Source of the DNA: Saccharothrix obliqua | Lineage (GTDB): Bacteria; Actinomycetota; Actinomycetes; Mycobacteriales; Pseudonocardiaceae | Length of the DNA: 64,000 nt | Direction: 5' to 3' | Assembly (NCBI RefSeq): GCF_019375475.1 | Contig: NZ_JAHXGQ010000002.1 | Span: 826,107-890,106 of the forward strand | Part shown: positions 49,884 to 58,806 of the stretch, piece by piece | Layout of the letters: the number at the start of each line of letters is the position of its first letter | Numbering within the stretch: position 1 is the first letter of the stretch | Program-made: the position numbers and the translations under genes | The notes under the pieces: model-generated | What the model was told of the DNA's origin: nothing | The model's input: the letters and a program-made list of their open reading frames with translations, nothing else | The model's database searches: none

Positions 49884-51125
49884 GTGGACGTACCCTCCGA
49901 CGAGCCAACCGAACCAACCGGAGCTGATCCGGTGCCGCTGACGGAACCCGCTGACGGGGTCCCGCCGGTGGTGGCCGACGAACAGGCGCTCCGGCGTGCC
50001 GCTGACGCGCTCGCCGGAGCGTCCGGTCCGGTCGCGGTGGACACCGAGCGAGCCTCGGGCTACCGCTACTCGCAACGCGCTTACCTGGTGCAACTGCGCC
50101 GGGCGGGTGCCGGGACCGTGCTGGTCGACCCGATCGCCCTGGGCGGTCGGCTCGACCCGCTGGTCTCGGCGCTGGACGGCACCGAGTGGGTGCTGCACGC
50201 GGCGTCCCAGGACCTGCCGTGCCTCGCCGAACTCGGCCTGCGCCCGAGCGCGTTGTTCGACACCGAGCTGGCGGGCAGGCTGGCCGGTTTCGAGCGGGTG
50301 GCGTTGGGCACGCTCGTGGAGCGGCTCCTCGGTTATCGGCTGGAGAAGGGGCACGGCGCGGCCGACTGGTCGCGTCGTCCCCTTCCCGCCGACTGGCTGA
50401 ACTACGCCGCTCTCGACGTCGAGCTGCTGGTCGAGCTGCGCGACGTCCTGGAACAGGAGCTGACCCGCCAGGGCAAGCTGGACTGGGCCCTGGAGGAGTT
50501 CGAGGCGGCGCGCACCGCGCCGCCGCCCAGGCCGCGGGCCGAACCGTGGCGGCGGACCTCGGGCATCCACCGCATCCGCAGCCCGCGGCAGCTCGCGGCC
50601 GTGCGGTCGCTGTGGGAGACCAGGGACGCGATCGCCCGCGAGCGCGACATCGCGCCCGGCCGGGTGCTGCCGGACAGCGCCCTGGTCGAGGCGGCCGTGC
50701 GCAACCCCGCCGACGAGGCGGCCCTGCTCGCCCTGCCGGTGTTCCGGGGACGGGCGCAACGCCGCGTGGTGTCGGTGTGGCTGGGCGCGTTGCAACGCGC
50801 CGCGGCCCTGCCGCGTGGCGAGCTGCCGGAGACAGCGCAACAACACGACGGCCCACCGCCCGCGAACCGCTGGGCGGACAAGGACCCGGCCGCCGCGGCA
50901 CGGCTGGCCGCGGCACGCACCGCCCTGACGGCGGTGGCCGAGGCGCACACCCTGCCCGTGGAGAACCTGCTGCTGCCCGACCTGGTGCGCCGCACCTGCT
51001 GGCAGCCGCCCGCCGATTCCTCGCCCGAGGGCGTGGCGGCGGCGTTGCGCGAGGGCGGCGCCCGCGCGTGGCAGGTCCGCCTGGCCGCGGAGCCGCTGTC
51101 GAAGGCGTTGTCGGCCGCCGCGTGA
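49884..51125 (+). CDS. rnd: Ribonuclease D (DEDDy exonuclease with HRDC domain)
   Basis: A 413-residue protein. The exonuclease domain has Exo I VAVDTERASGYRYSQRAYLV (Asp, Glu), Exo II LHAASQDLPCL (Asp) and Exo III YAALDVELL (Tyr, Asp). The HRDC domain follows from about residue 225 (SPRQLAAVRSLWETRDAIAR), with a second HRDC-like helical part at the end. It trims tRNA and other structured RNA 3' ends. Start GTG 49884 is 67 bp after the response-regulator stop. A bidirectional terminator follows. Confidence 0.93.
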   Translation: MDVPSDEPTEPTGADPVPLTEPADGVPPVVADEQALRRAADALAGASGPVAVDTERASGYRYSQRAYLVQLRRAGAGTVLVDPIALGGRLDPLVSALDGTEWVLHAASQDLPCLAELGLRPSALFDTELAGRLAGFERVALGTLVERLLGYRLEKGHGAADWSRRPLPADWLNYAALDVELLVELRDVLEQELTRQGKLDWALEEFEAARTAPPPRPRAEPWRRTSGIHRIRSPRQLAAVRSLWETRDAIARERDIAPGRVLPDSALVEAAVRNPADEAALLALPVFRGRAQRRVVSVWLGALQRAAALPRGELPETAQQHDGPPPANRWADKDPAAAARLAAARTALTAVAEAHTLPVENLLLPDLVRRTCWQPPADSSPEGVAAALREGGARAWQVRLAAEPLSKALSAAA

Positions 51126-51130
51126 GGTCA

Positions 51131-51155
51131 CGGGCCGCCCGCCGCGGGCGGCCCG
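51131..51155. terminator. Bidirectional terminator between rnd and the MerR gene
   Basis: Perfect arms CGGGCCGCCCG (51131-51141) and CGGGCGGCCCG (51145-51155) with a 3-base loop, between convergent stops. Confidence 0.7.
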
Positions 51156-51156
51156 C

Positions 51157-51807
51157 TCAGCAGTCCGGGTCGGTCTCCTGCCCGGACCGCTCACCGCGGT
51201 CGAGCCGCTGGGACAGCTCCCGGCGCGCGAGCCTGCGCACGGCGGCGAGCGCCTTGTCGCCGAGCACGCTGCCCACGACCACGATCTCCATCGCCGCGTC
51301 CTTCGTCGGCGCGGTCAACGCGTACGCCAGGTCCTGCCGGGCCAGGCCGAGCGCCGCGTGCGCGTAGCCGTCGAGCTGCCCGGGGAACGAGTCCAGCCCC
51401 ACCTCGCGCGCGGTCGCCAGGACCGCCACCAGCGACTGGAACGCGTCCGACTCCGGGTGGCACCGCCAGCCCTGCCGCTCGGCGAACTCCCGCGCCTGCG
51501 CCCGCGCCACCTCGTCGTCCGACGTGGCGTCGGCCGCCATGACCGCCGCCTCGGCCGTGCCCATCGCCTTGTGCAGGGACTTGTCCGGGTCGTCCAACGC
51601 GCCCAGCACGTCCCGCACGGCCGCGATGGACAGCCCGCCCACCTCGACCAGGGCGCGCACCAGGCGCAGCCGGTGCAGGTGGACGTCCCCGTACCGCGCC
51701 TGGTTGGGGCTGGTCAGCTCACCGGCCGGGAGCAGGCCCTCCCGCAGGTAGAACTTGATCGTCGGCACGGGGACACCGGTGCGACGGCTCAACTCGGCGA
51801 TGCGCAT
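51157..51807 (-). CDS. MerR-family transcriptional regulator
   Basis: A 216-residue protein. The winged helix is MRIAELSRRTGVPVPTIKFY then LREGLLPAGELTSPNQARYG, followed by the dimer helix. The C-terminal domain (about 110 residues) is larger than in metal-type MerR proteins and has no Cys cluster, so an organic ligand or stress signal is more likely. It is divergent from the membrane-protein pair at 51893, with palindromes in between; MerR proteins typically act on such a divergent promoter. Confidence 0.9.
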   Translation of the reverse strand: MRIAELSRRTGVPVPTIKFYLREGLLPAGELTSPNQARYGDVHLHRLRLVRALVEVGGLSIAAVRDVLGALDDPDKSLHKAMGTAEAAVMAADATSDDEVARAQAREFAERQGWRCHPESDAFQSLVAVLATAREVGLDSFPGQLDGYAHAALGLARQDLAYALTAPTKDAAMEIVVVGSVLGDKALAAVRRLARRELSQRLDRGERSGQETDPDC

Positions 51808-51817
51808 GGCCCTCTTC

Positions 51818-51858
51818 CTGAGAGGAGTCTCAGAATGGATACTGTAGCTATCTGATAG
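51818..51858. promoter_or_regulatory. Divergent MerR/membrane-gene promoter with two dyads
   Basis: CTGAGA-GGAG-TCTCAG (51818-51833) and the palindrome CTATC-T-GATAG (51848-51858) lie between the two divergent genes in an AT-richer segment. The second is the better candidate MerR operator. The flanking ATGGATA (51835-51841) and TATCCAT (51872-51878) form a wider inverted pair. Confidence 0.5.
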
Positions 51859-51892
51859 TAGAAAGTGCCGCTATCCATACCTGGAGCCGTCC

Positions 51893-52786
51893 GTGACCCG
51901 CTTCCTCTCGTGGCACCGTCCGTTGGTGCTGTTCACCCTGCTGATGGCCGCCGTCACCCTCGTCTCGCTGGTGGGCCTGGTCGTCGACCCACGCATTGTC
52001 GCGGGCTCGCCGATCTGGCTCAAACCGCTCAAGTTCGGCGTCTCCTTCGCCCTGTACGGCGCGACGCTCGCCTGGATGCTCACCCACGTCACCCGCTTCC
52101 CCCGCGTCGCGCGGTGGGCGGGCACGCTGATCGCCCTGGGCGGCACCGCCGAGATGGCGATCGTCATCGGGCAGGTGCTGCGCGGCACGCGCAGCCACTT
52201 CAACCAGGCCACGCCGTTCGACGCGACGCTGTGGCGGGTCATGGGCATCACCATCGCCGTCGTGTGGCTGGCGCACGCGGTGCTCTCCGCGGTGCTCGCG
52301 TGGACGCGGTTCCCCGACCGCGCGCTGGGCCTGGCGATCCGCCTCGGCCTGGTGCTCGGCCTGGTCGGGCTCGCCCTCGGCGCGCTGATGACCCAGCGGT
52401 CCACCGGCGTCGCCGGCATCGTCGGCGCGCACACCGTCGGCCTGCCCGACGGCGGGCCGTACCTGCCGGTCACCGGTTGGAGCGCGGCGGGCGGCGACCT
52501 GCGCGTGCCGCACTTCGTCGGCATCCACGCCCTCCAGGTGATCCCGCTGGCCACCCTGCTGCTGGGCCGCCACGCCACCCGCCCGCTGGTGTGGTCGCTG
52601 ACCGCCTCGTACGCGGGCCTGACCGCGCTCGCGCTGTGGCAGGCGCTGCGCGGGCAGCCGGTGTTCGAGCCGGACGCGACGACCATGCTCGCCGTGCTGG
52701 GCCTGGCCGTCGCCACGACGGTGGCGGCTCGGCTGTCGGTGCGCGTGCCCGCCGCGGCGCGGCGGGTCGAGGAGGTGGCGGCGTGA
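51893..52786 (+). CDS. Hypothetical multi-pass membrane protein
   Basis: A 297-residue protein from GTG 51893 with GGAG upstream. About seven or eight hydrophobic helices are visible, among them VLFTLLMAAVTLVSLVGLVV, WRVMGITIAVVWLAHAVLSA and LGLAIRLGLVLGLVGLALGA. A conserved-looking loop RVPHFVGIHALQVIPLATLL has a His near the membrane, as in small heme-binding or lipid-linked integral proteins. I do not recognise a named family. It overlaps the next gene by 4 bp and is divergent from MerR, its probable regulator. Confidence 0.75.
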   Translation: MTRFLSWHRPLVLFTLLMAAVTLVSLVGLVVDPRIVAGSPIWLKPLKFGVSFALYGATLAWMLTHVTRFPRVARWAGTLIALGGTAEMAIVIGQVLRGTRSHFNQATPFDATLWRVMGITIAVVWLAHAVLSAVLAWTRFPDRALGLAIRLGLVLGLVGLALGALMTQRSTGVAGIVGAHTVGLPDGGPYLPVTGWSAAGGDLRVPHFVGIHALQVIPLATLLLGRHATRPLVWSLTASYAGLTALALWQALRGQPVFEPDATTMLAVLGLAVATTVAARLSVRVPAAARRVEEVAA

Positions 52787-53232
52787 CCGGGTTCCTGTTC
52801 GGGATCACCTTCTGGCTGACCGTCCCGTTCTGGGGGCTGATGGTGTTCGCGCCGCGCTGGTCGTGGACACCGCGGATCGTGTCGTCACCGCTGATCGCGG
52901 TGCCGCCGCTGGTGGTCTACGCGGTGCTGACCGCCGGGCACCTGCCCGAGCTGTGGGCGACGATGAGCAGGCCGGACCTGGCCGCGCTGCGGGCGTTCCT
53001 GGACACTCCGTGGGGCGCTTCGGCGGTGTGGGCGCAGGTGATCGCGTGGGACCTGCTGATCGGGGCGTGGATGTACCGGGAGAGCCGACGACTGGGGCTG
53101 CACCCGCTGCTGATGGGACCGCTGCTGGCGTTCACCGTCGTGCTGTCGCCGTTCGGGTTCGGCCTGTTCCTGGCGATCCGGGCGCGTTGTGACGCAGGCG
53201 ACAAGGCCACCTCGGTAGTTACCGGTGAGTAA
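52783..53232 (+). CDS. ABA4-like (DUF4281) membrane protein
   Basis: A 149-residue protein from GTG 52783 (overlap GTGA). Four hydrophobic helices: FGITFWLTVPFWGLMVFAP, IVSSPLIAVPPLVVYAVLTA, VWAQVIAWDLLIGAWMYRES and LLMGPLLAFTVVLSPFGFG. The WAQVIAWDLLIGAWM block and PFWGLMVFAPRW match ABA4-like proteins; the plant member is needed for neoxanthin synthesis, while bacterial roles are open. Pairs with the previous gene. Its 3' end overlaps the first fadA operator candidate. Confidence 0.82.
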   Translation: MTGFLFGITFWLTVPFWGLMVFAPRWSWTPRIVSSPLIAVPPLVVYAVLTAGHLPELWATMSRPDLAALRAFLDTPWGASAVWAQVIAWDLLIGAWMYRESRRLGLHPLLMGPLLAFTVVLSPFGFGLFLAIRARCDAGDKATSVVTGE

Positions 53233-53263
53233 CAGGGGCTAGAGTTGTAGTTACCGATCGGTA
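53218..53263. promoter_or_regulatory. Two TetR-like operators upstream of fadA
   Basis: GTTACCGGTGAGTAAC (53218-53233) and TACCGATCGGTA (53252-53263, perfect 12 bp palindrome) lie 48-93 bp before the fadA start, and both follow GTAGTTACCG (53215 and 53247). TACCG-N-CGGTA-type palindromes are typical of TetR-family fatty-acid regulators. No such regulator is encoded in the window. Confidence 0.6.
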
Positions 53264-53310
53264 GGAGTGCCCCGGTCGGCGGAAACGTCACCACAAGTGG
53301 AGGAGACGCC

Positions 53311-54531
53311 GTGGCCGCACCAGCAGCGCCGGCACGCGTTCGAAACGTGGTCTTCGTGGACGGCGTGCGCACGCCGTTCGGGAAGGCAGGCCCCAAGGGG
53401 ATCTTCGCGGAGACCCGTGCCGACGACCTGGTGGTCAAGGTGATCCGCGAGCTGCTGCGGCGGCACCCGGAGCTGCCGCCGGAGCGGGTGGACGAGGTCG
53501 CCATCGCGGCCACCACCCAGACCGGCGACCAGGGCCTCACCATCGGCCGCACCGCCGCGCTGCTGGCGGGCCTGCCCAAGTCGGTGCCCGGCTACGCGAT
53601 CGACCGCATGTGCGCGGGCGCGATGACGGCCGTGACGACCGCCGCGAGCGGCATCGCGTTCGGCGCGTACGACGTGGTCATCGCGGGCGGCGTCGAGCAC
53701 ATGGGCCGGCACCCGATGGGCGAGGGCGTCGACCCCAACCCCCGGTTCCTGTCGGACAAGATCGTCGACCCGTCCGCGCTCGTCATGGGCTCGACCGCGG
53801 AGAACCTGCACGACCGGTTCCCCGCCATCACCAAGGAGCGCGCCGACGCCTACGCCGCCGCGTCCCAGGCCAAGTACGCCGCCGCCGTGGAGAACGGCCG
53901 GATCGGCCCCGAGCTGGTCCCGGTCGCGACCCGGTCCGCCGAGCACGGCTGGGGCCTGGCCACCGCCGACGAACCGCCGCGACCCGGCACCACCGTCGAG
54001 GACCTGGCGAAGCTCAAGACGCCGTTCCGCCCCCACGGCCGGGTCACCGCGGGCAACGCGGCCGGCCTCAACGACGGCGCCACCGGCTGCCTGCTCGCCG
54101 ACGAGGAGACGGCGCGCGAGCTGGGCCTGCCGGTCGGGATGCGGCTGGTCGGCTACTCCTTCATGGGCGTCGAGCCCGAGGTGATGGGCGTCGGCCCGGT
54201 GCCCGCCACCGAGAAGGCGCTCAAGCGCGCCGGCCTGACCATCGACGACATCGGCCTGTTCGAGATCAACGAGGCGTTCGCCGTGCAGGTGCTCGCCTTC
54301 CTCGACCACTTCGGCATCGCCGAGGACGACCCGCGGGTCAACCCGTGGGGCGGCGCGATCGCCACCGGCCACCCGCTCGCCTCGTCCGGCGTGCGCCTGA
54401 TGACCCAGCTCTCCCGCCAGTTCGCCGAGCGGCCCGACGTGCGCTACGGCATCACCACCATGTGCATCGGCATCGGCATGGGCGGCACGGTGATCTGGGA
54501 GAACCCGCACTGGAACGGAGAAGCCAAGTGA
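53311..54531 (+). CDS. fadA: Acetyl-CoA C-acyltransferase (3-ketoacyl-CoA thiolase)
   Basis: A 406-residue protein from GTG 53311 with GGAGGAG upstream. Acyl-enzyme Cys is in DRMCAGAMTAV (about residue 106). Catalytic His is in GGAIATGHPLASSG, and the C-terminal Cys in TTMCIGIGMGG. FEINEAFAVQVLAFL precedes. It cleaves 3-ketoacyl-CoA with CoA in the last step of beta-oxidation. It overlaps fadB by 4 bp and forms the fadAB pair that in Streptomyces lies beside rnd. Confidence 0.95.
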   Translation: MAAPAAPARVRNVVFVDGVRTPFGKAGPKGIFAETRADDLVVKVIRELLRRHPELPPERVDEVAIAATTQTGDQGLTIGRTAALLAGLPKSVPGYAIDRMCAGAMTAVTTAASGIAFGAYDVVIAGGVEHMGRHPMGEGVDPNPRFLSDKIVDPSALVMGSTAENLHDRFPAITKERADAYAAASQAKYAAAVENGRIGPELVPVATRSAEHGWGLATADEPPRPGTTVEDLAKLKTPFRPHGRVTAGNAAGLNDGATGCLLADEETARELGLPVGMRLVGYSFMGVEPEVMGVGPVPATEKALKRAGLTIDDIGLFEINEAFAVQVLAFLDHFGIAEDDPRVNPWGGAIATGHPLASSGVRLMTQLSRQFAERPDVRYGITTMCIGIGMGGTVIWENPHWNGEAK

Positions 54532-56639
54532 CCACGTTGACCGCCGACGAGGCCAGGGCCCTGTTCCCCGACGAGGTCGTGACCACCGCGCGCACGCGGC
54601 TGGTGACCGTGCCCGGACTGACCGGGCAGGTCGCGTTGATCACCCTCGACAACGGCCACGACCACACCCGCCCGTCGACGTTCGGCCCGCAGTCGCTGGT
54701 GAGCCTGGGCGCGGCGTTCGACGAGGCCGCCGCCGCGTCGCCGGTCGCGATCGCGGTGACCGGCAAGCCGTTCGTGTTCGCCGTGGGCGCGGACCTGACG
54801 GCCGTGGAGAACGCGTCGTCACGCGAGCAGGCCCTGGCCATCGGCCGGCTCGGGCACGACGTGTTCCGCAAGTTCACCGACTCGGAGGTCCCGACCTTCG
54901 CGTTCGTCAACGGCGCGGTGCTGGGCGGCGGCCTGGAGCTGGCGTTGTCGTGCCACTACCGGACGTTCGCGTCGAACGCGGCGGCCATCGCGCTGCCCGA
55001 GGTCTTCCTCGGCCTGTTCCCCGGCTGGGGCGGCACGCAGCTGCTGCCGAACCTGATCGGCGCGCACGACGCGGTCACCGTGATCTTCGAGAACGCGTTG
55101 AACCAGAACCGGATGCTCAAGCCGGCGCAGGCGCTCGGCCTCGGCATCGCCGACGTGCTGTTCGACTCCGCCGACTACCTGGAGCAGTCGCTGCGGTGGC
55201 TGGCGTCCGTGGTGCGCGGCGAGGTGACTCCTGCCCGCCGCGAGATCGACCGCGGCGAGGCGTGGGACGCGGCGGTCGCCCGAGCCCGCGCCATCGTCGA
55301 GGGCCGGACCAAGGGCGCCGCGCCCGGCGCGCTCAAGGCGCTGGAACTGCTGGAACTGGCCCGGCACAACGACCTCGACGCCGGGTACGCGGCGGAGACC
55401 GAGGCGCTGGCCGACGTCGTGATGAGCGACGAGCTGCGTGCCGGCCTGTACTCGTTCAACCTGGTGCAGAAGCGGGCCAAGCGGCCCGTGGGCGCGCCGG
55501 ACCGGTCGCTCGCCCGCAAGGTCACCAAGGTCGGCGTCGTCGGCGCGGGCCTGATGGCGTCGCAGATGGCACTGCTGTTCGCGCGGCGGCTGGAGGTGCC
55601 GGTGGTGCTCACCGACGTCGACCAGGCACGCGTGGACAAGGGCGTCGGCTACGTGCATGGCGAGGTCGACAAGCTGCTCGGCAAGGGCCGCGTGTCCCCG
55701 GACCAGGCCAACCGCCTCAAGGCCCTCGTCACCGGCTCGCTGGACAAGGCCGCGTTCGCCGACGCGGACTTCGTGATCGAGGCCGTGTTCGAGGACCTGG
55801 ACGTCAAGAAGAAGGTGTTCGCCGAGGTCGAGGAGTTCGTCTCCCCCGAGGCGGTGCTCGCCACCAACACCTCCTCGCTGTCCATCACGGACATGGCGGC
55901 CGACCTGAAGCACCCCGAGCGGGTCGTGGGCTTCCACTTCTTCAACCCGGTCGCGGTGATGCCGCTGCTGGAGGTCGTGCGGGCGGCGCGCACCGACGAC
56001 GCGACCCTGGCCACCGCGTTCGCCGTGGGCAAGCAGCTCAAGAAGTCCTGCGTGCTGGTCAAGGACGCCCCGGCGTTCGTGGTGAACCGGCTGCTCACCC
56101 GCTTCATGGGCGAGGTCGTGAAGTCCATCGACGAGGGCACGCCGTTCGAGGTGGCCGACCGCGCCACCGAACCGCTCGGCCTGCCCATGTCGCCGCTGGT
56201 GCTGCTCCAACTGGTCGGCCCGCCGGTCGCGCTGCACGTCGCGGAGACCATGCACGGCGCGTTCCCCGACCGGTTCGCCGTGTCGGAGAACATGAAGGCG
56301 TTCGTCGCCGCCGGCAAGAAGGCCGTGTGGCAGTGGGACGCCGCCGGCAAGCAGACCGTGGACCCCGAGGTCCAGGAGCTGTGGCGGTTCGGCGACCGGC
56401 CGCTCACCGGCGAGCAGGTGCGGGCCCGCGCCCTGGAGGCGCTGGCCGAGGAGATCCGCCTCATGCTGGACGAGGGCGTCGTGGCCGAGGCGCAGGACAT
56501 CGACCTGTGCATGGTCCTGGGCGCGGGCTGGCCGTTCTGGCTGGGCGGCATCACCCCGTACCTGGACCGGTCGGGCATCGCGGAGAAGGTGACCGGCAAG
56601 CGCTTCCTGCCGCCGGGCGTGGCGTCCCTGCCCGCCTGA
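54528..56639 (+). CDS. fadB: Fatty-acid oxidation complex alpha subunit (enoyl-CoA hydratase / 3-hydroxyacyl-CoA dehydrogenase)
   Basis: A 703-residue bifunctional protein from GTG 54528 with GGAGAAG upstream. The crotonase domain (about residues 1-290) has the two hydratase acidic sites in NGAVLGGGLELALSCHYR and LPEVFLGLFPGWGGTQ. The dehydrogenase domain has the NAD fold VGVVGAGLMASQMALLFARR, then VIEAVFEDLDVKKKVF, NTSSLSI, HFFNPV (catalytic His) and a repeat of the C-terminal domain. Acts with FadA as the trifunctional complex. A long perfect terminator stem follows. Confidence 0.95.
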   Translation: MTTLTADEARALFPDEVVTTARTRLVTVPGLTGQVALITLDNGHDHTRPSTFGPQSLVSLGAAFDEAAAASPVAIAVTGKPFVFAVGADLTAVENASSREQALAIGRLGHDVFRKFTDSEVPTFAFVNGAVLGGGLELALSCHYRTFASNAAAIALPEVFLGLFPGWGGTQLLPNLIGAHDAVTVIFENALNQNRMLKPAQALGLGIADVLFDSADYLEQSLRWLASVVRGEVTPARREIDRGEAWDAAVARARAIVEGRTKGAAPGALKALELLELARHNDLDAGYAAETEALADVVMSDELRAGLYSFNLVQKRAKRPVGAPDRSLARKVTKVGVVGAGLMASQMALLFARRLEVPVVLTDVDQARVDKGVGYVHGEVDKLLGKGRVSPDQANRLKALVTGSLDKAAFADADFVIEAVFEDLDVKKKVFAEVEEFVSPEAVLATNTSSLSITDMAADLKHPERVVGFHFFNPVAVMPLLEVVRAARTDDATLATAFAVGKQLKKSCVLVKDAPAFVVNRLLTRFMGEVVKSIDEGTPFEVADRATEPLGLPMSPLVLLQLVGPPVALHVAETMHGAFPDRFAVSENMKAFVAAGKKAVWQWDAAGKQTVDPEVQELWRFGDRPLTGEQVRARALEALAEEIRLMLDEGVVAEAQDIDLCMVLGAGWPFWLGGITPYLDRSGIAEKVTGKRFLPPGVASLPA

Positions 56640-56653
56640 CCCGCACGTGCGAA

Positions 56654-56688
56654 CGCACCCGGCCTCCCGTTCGCGGAGGCCGGGTGCG
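56654..56688 (+). terminator. fadAB terminator hairpin
   Basis: Arms CGCACCCGGCCTCC (56654-56667) and GGAGGCCGGGTGCG (56675-56688) form a perfect 14 bp stem with a 7-base loop, 15 bp after the fadB stop. Confidence 0.75.
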
Positions 56689-56782
56689 CTGCGTCACGGG
56701 ACGTACTGCGGGCGTGTGCTCCCGGTGCGGCAGGCGGGTGAGCAACCCTCACACCGGCCGCCCGTGGTCGATCTTGGTGGGC

Positions 56783-57250
56783 ATGTCGCCGCACCGCCGG
56801 AGAGCCCGCGCCCGCCGACCCCGGCCCGTCCCGGTGCGCGTGGAGGAGCTGGTCGCGTTCCTCCGCGCCGACCGGGCGTGGCGGGAGGAGGTGGCCCACC
56901 GCCTCGTCGCCCGCCTCGACCAGCGCCTGGTCCGGTCGGCGAAGGCGGCCGGCTGCCGGCCGCTCGCGCATGTGGCCGAGGAGCTGGACAGCCAGGCGTG
57001 CGTGGACCCCGGTCCCGGCACGCCGTACCAGCTCGCCAAGGCCGTGTACGGCCAGGTGCCGCTGCGTGGCGCGGCCCGCCTCCGGCAGACCGCCCGCAGC
57101 CTGCGCGTGCTCGGCGTCTACCTGTGCGGCGCCCACCCGGACGACACCGACCTCGCGCAGTGCCCGTGCGCCGCGGCCCTGGCCCGCGACCCGCGGCAGG
57201 ACCGGGTGGACCGGGTGGTGTCCGGCGCGTTGGACGGCGCGGGCTTCTGA
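56783..57250 (+). CDS. Hypothetical basic helical protein
   Basis: A 155-residue protein. ATG 56783 is taken because it follows GGTGGG; the start MSPHRRRARARRPRPVPVRV is basic. Two helical parts follow: VEELVAFLRADRAWREEVAH and VYGQVPLRGAARLRQTARSL. A Cys pair (YLCGAHPDDTDLAQCPCAAA) near the end could bind zinc. No family recognised. No catalytic motif is obvious. Confidence 0.65.
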   Translation: MSPHRRRARARRPRPVPVRVEELVAFLRADRAWREEVAHRLVARLDQRLVRSAKAAGCRPLAHVAEELDSQACVDPGPGTPYQLAKAVYGQVPLRGAARLRQTARSLRVLGVYLCGAHPDDTDLAQCPCAAALARDPRQDRVDRVVSGALDGAGF

Positions 57251-57301
57251 GCCCGCGCGCCACGTTTCGGCTCTCACCCGACCGGGCATCTTTTTCACAC
57301 C

Positions 57302-58036
57302 ATGGGTGACATCCGGATCGGCACGTCGGGCTGGCACTACCCGGGCTGGCGCGGCGACTTCTACCCGCGCGGCCTCCAGCAGCGGCTGGAGCTGGAGTAC
57401 CTGGCCCGCGTCCTGGACACCGTCGAACTCAACGGGCCGTTCTACGGCCTGCGCGAACCCGCCCACTACCGGTCGTGGCACGACCGCACCCCCGACGACT
57501 TCGTGTTCGCCGTCAAGGCGCACAAGGAGATCACGCACCTGCGCCGATTACAGGACGCCGCCGGCGCGGTGGCGGACTTCTTCGACTCCGGGGTGCTGGA
57601 GCTGGGCCACAAGCTCGGCCCCGTGCTGTGGCAGCTCCCGCCGACCCTGCCCCACCGGCCCGACCGGCTCGCCGCGTTCCTCGACCAGCTCCCCGGCCCA
57701 CCGGTCCGGCACGCGCTGGAGGTGCGGCACCCCAGCTTCCTCGTGCCCGAGGTGACCGACCTGCTCACCGAGCGCGGGGTGGCGCTGGTGGTGGCCGAGT
57801 CGGCGGGCCGCTTCCCCGAACCGGAGGAGCTGACCGCCGACTTCGTCTACGCCCGCCTGCACGGCGACCGCGAGCTGTACGTCAGCGCGTACGCGCCCGA
57901 GTCGCTGGACCGCTGGGCCGACCGCGTCCGCGCGTGGTCGGCCGACCGGGACGTGTTCGTCTACTTCGACAACACCATGCACGGCCACGCCCCGCACGAC
58001 GCGCGCGCGCTCGCGGCCCGGCTCGCCGACCGCTAG
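57302..58036 (+). CDS. DUF72 family TIM-barrel protein (1)
   Basis: A 244-residue DUF72 protein: IRIGTSGWHYPGWRGDFYP, then LDTVELNGPFYGL, DDFVFAVKAHKEITHLRRL, LGPVLWQLPPTLP and ALEVRHPSF, with the late DVFVYFDNTMHGHAPHDARA. The family has a conserved metal-like pocket, but no proven reaction. ATG 57302 is the second base of a tight intergenic stretch (51 bp). Its stop overlaps the NAT gene by three bases on the opposite strand (CTAG). Confidence 0.88.
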   Translation: MGDIRIGTSGWHYPGWRGDFYPRGLQQRLELEYLARVLDTVELNGPFYGLREPAHYRSWHDRTPDDFVFAVKAHKEITHLRRLQDAAGAVADFFDSGVLELGHKLGPVLWQLPPTLPHRPDRLAAFLDQLPGPPVRHALEVRHPSFLVPEVTDLLTERGVALVVAESAGRFPEPEELTADFVYARLHGDRELYVSAYAPESLDRWADRVRAWSADRDVFVYFDNTMHGHAPHDARALAARLADR

Positions 58037-58767
58037 CGGCGCGGCACGCGGTCCAGCACCACGCCGAAGTGCTCCTCGTGCGCGGCGATCACCTCGGCGT
58101 CGGTCAACTCCCGCTCACGCCGCTCACCGCGCTCGGTGACGATCAGCCGGTTGCCCGACACCGTGATCCGGCCGTGCGCGGTGGCGATGGAGCAGGTGGC
58201 GACCTTGAGGAACGGCGAGTCCTCCGCCGTCTGCTGGTACCAGCAGGTGGCCCGGAACTCCTCCAGCGCACGCGGGCGCAGCTCCATCCGGTACTGCACC
58301 TCGCCGTCGAACAACACGTCCACATCGCCCTCCGGCGCGTCGGCGAGCCGGAACACGCCGATCGGGTCGTGCTGGTCCTCCCGGCTGGTCAGGTCCAGCG
58401 GGCGCATGGCGAACCGGCCGAACCCGACGTCCACGAGCTGGTCGCCGACGCGCAACGCCATGTGGTCGAACGGCGGCCCGAACACCCCCTTGTTGAACAC
58501 CTTCGCGGACAGCAACCGGACGTCGTACCCGAGAGCGCCGAGCAACGTGGCGAACGCGCCGTTCAACTCGTAGCAGAACCCGCCGCGCCGCCGGTTGACC
58601 ACCTTGTCCACCAGCGCGTCCGGGGAGAGCGTGACCGGCTCGCCGAGGTGCAGGCTCAGGTTCTCGAACGGCACCGAGCGCAGGTGCCGTTCGTGCAGCT
58701 CGACGAGCGTGCTGGACCGCGTGGCGCCGATGCGCTCCAGGTAGGCGTCGATGGTTCGGTTGTCCAT
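58033..58767 (-). CDS. nat: Arylamine N-acetyltransferase
   Basis: A 244-residue NAT. The catalytic triad is Cys65 (RRGGFCYELNG), His102 (FDHMALRV) and Asp113 (LVDVGFG); the first domain starts MDNRTIDAYLERIGA. It acetylates arylamines and hydrazines with acetyl-CoA; in mycobacteria a homologue acts in lipid metabolism. ATG 58767. It lies between two DUF72 paralogues and is divergent from the second, with a 39 bp gap. Confidence 0.93.
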   Translation of the reverse strand: MDNRTIDAYLERIGATRSSTLVELHERHLRSVPFENLSLHLGEPVTLSPDALVDKVVNRRRGGFCYELNGAFATLLGALGYDVRLLSAKVFNKGVFGPPFDHMALRVGDQLVDVGFGRFAMRPLDLTSREDQHDPIGVFRLADAPEGDVDVLFDGEVQYRMELRPRALEEFRATCWYQQTAEDSPFLKVATCSIATAHGRITVSGNRLIVTERGERRERELTDAEVIAAHEEHFGVVLDRVPRR

Positions 58768-58806
58768 GAGTACAAAGTTGCACGTTCGAGCACGCTGGAG
58801 GTCAAT

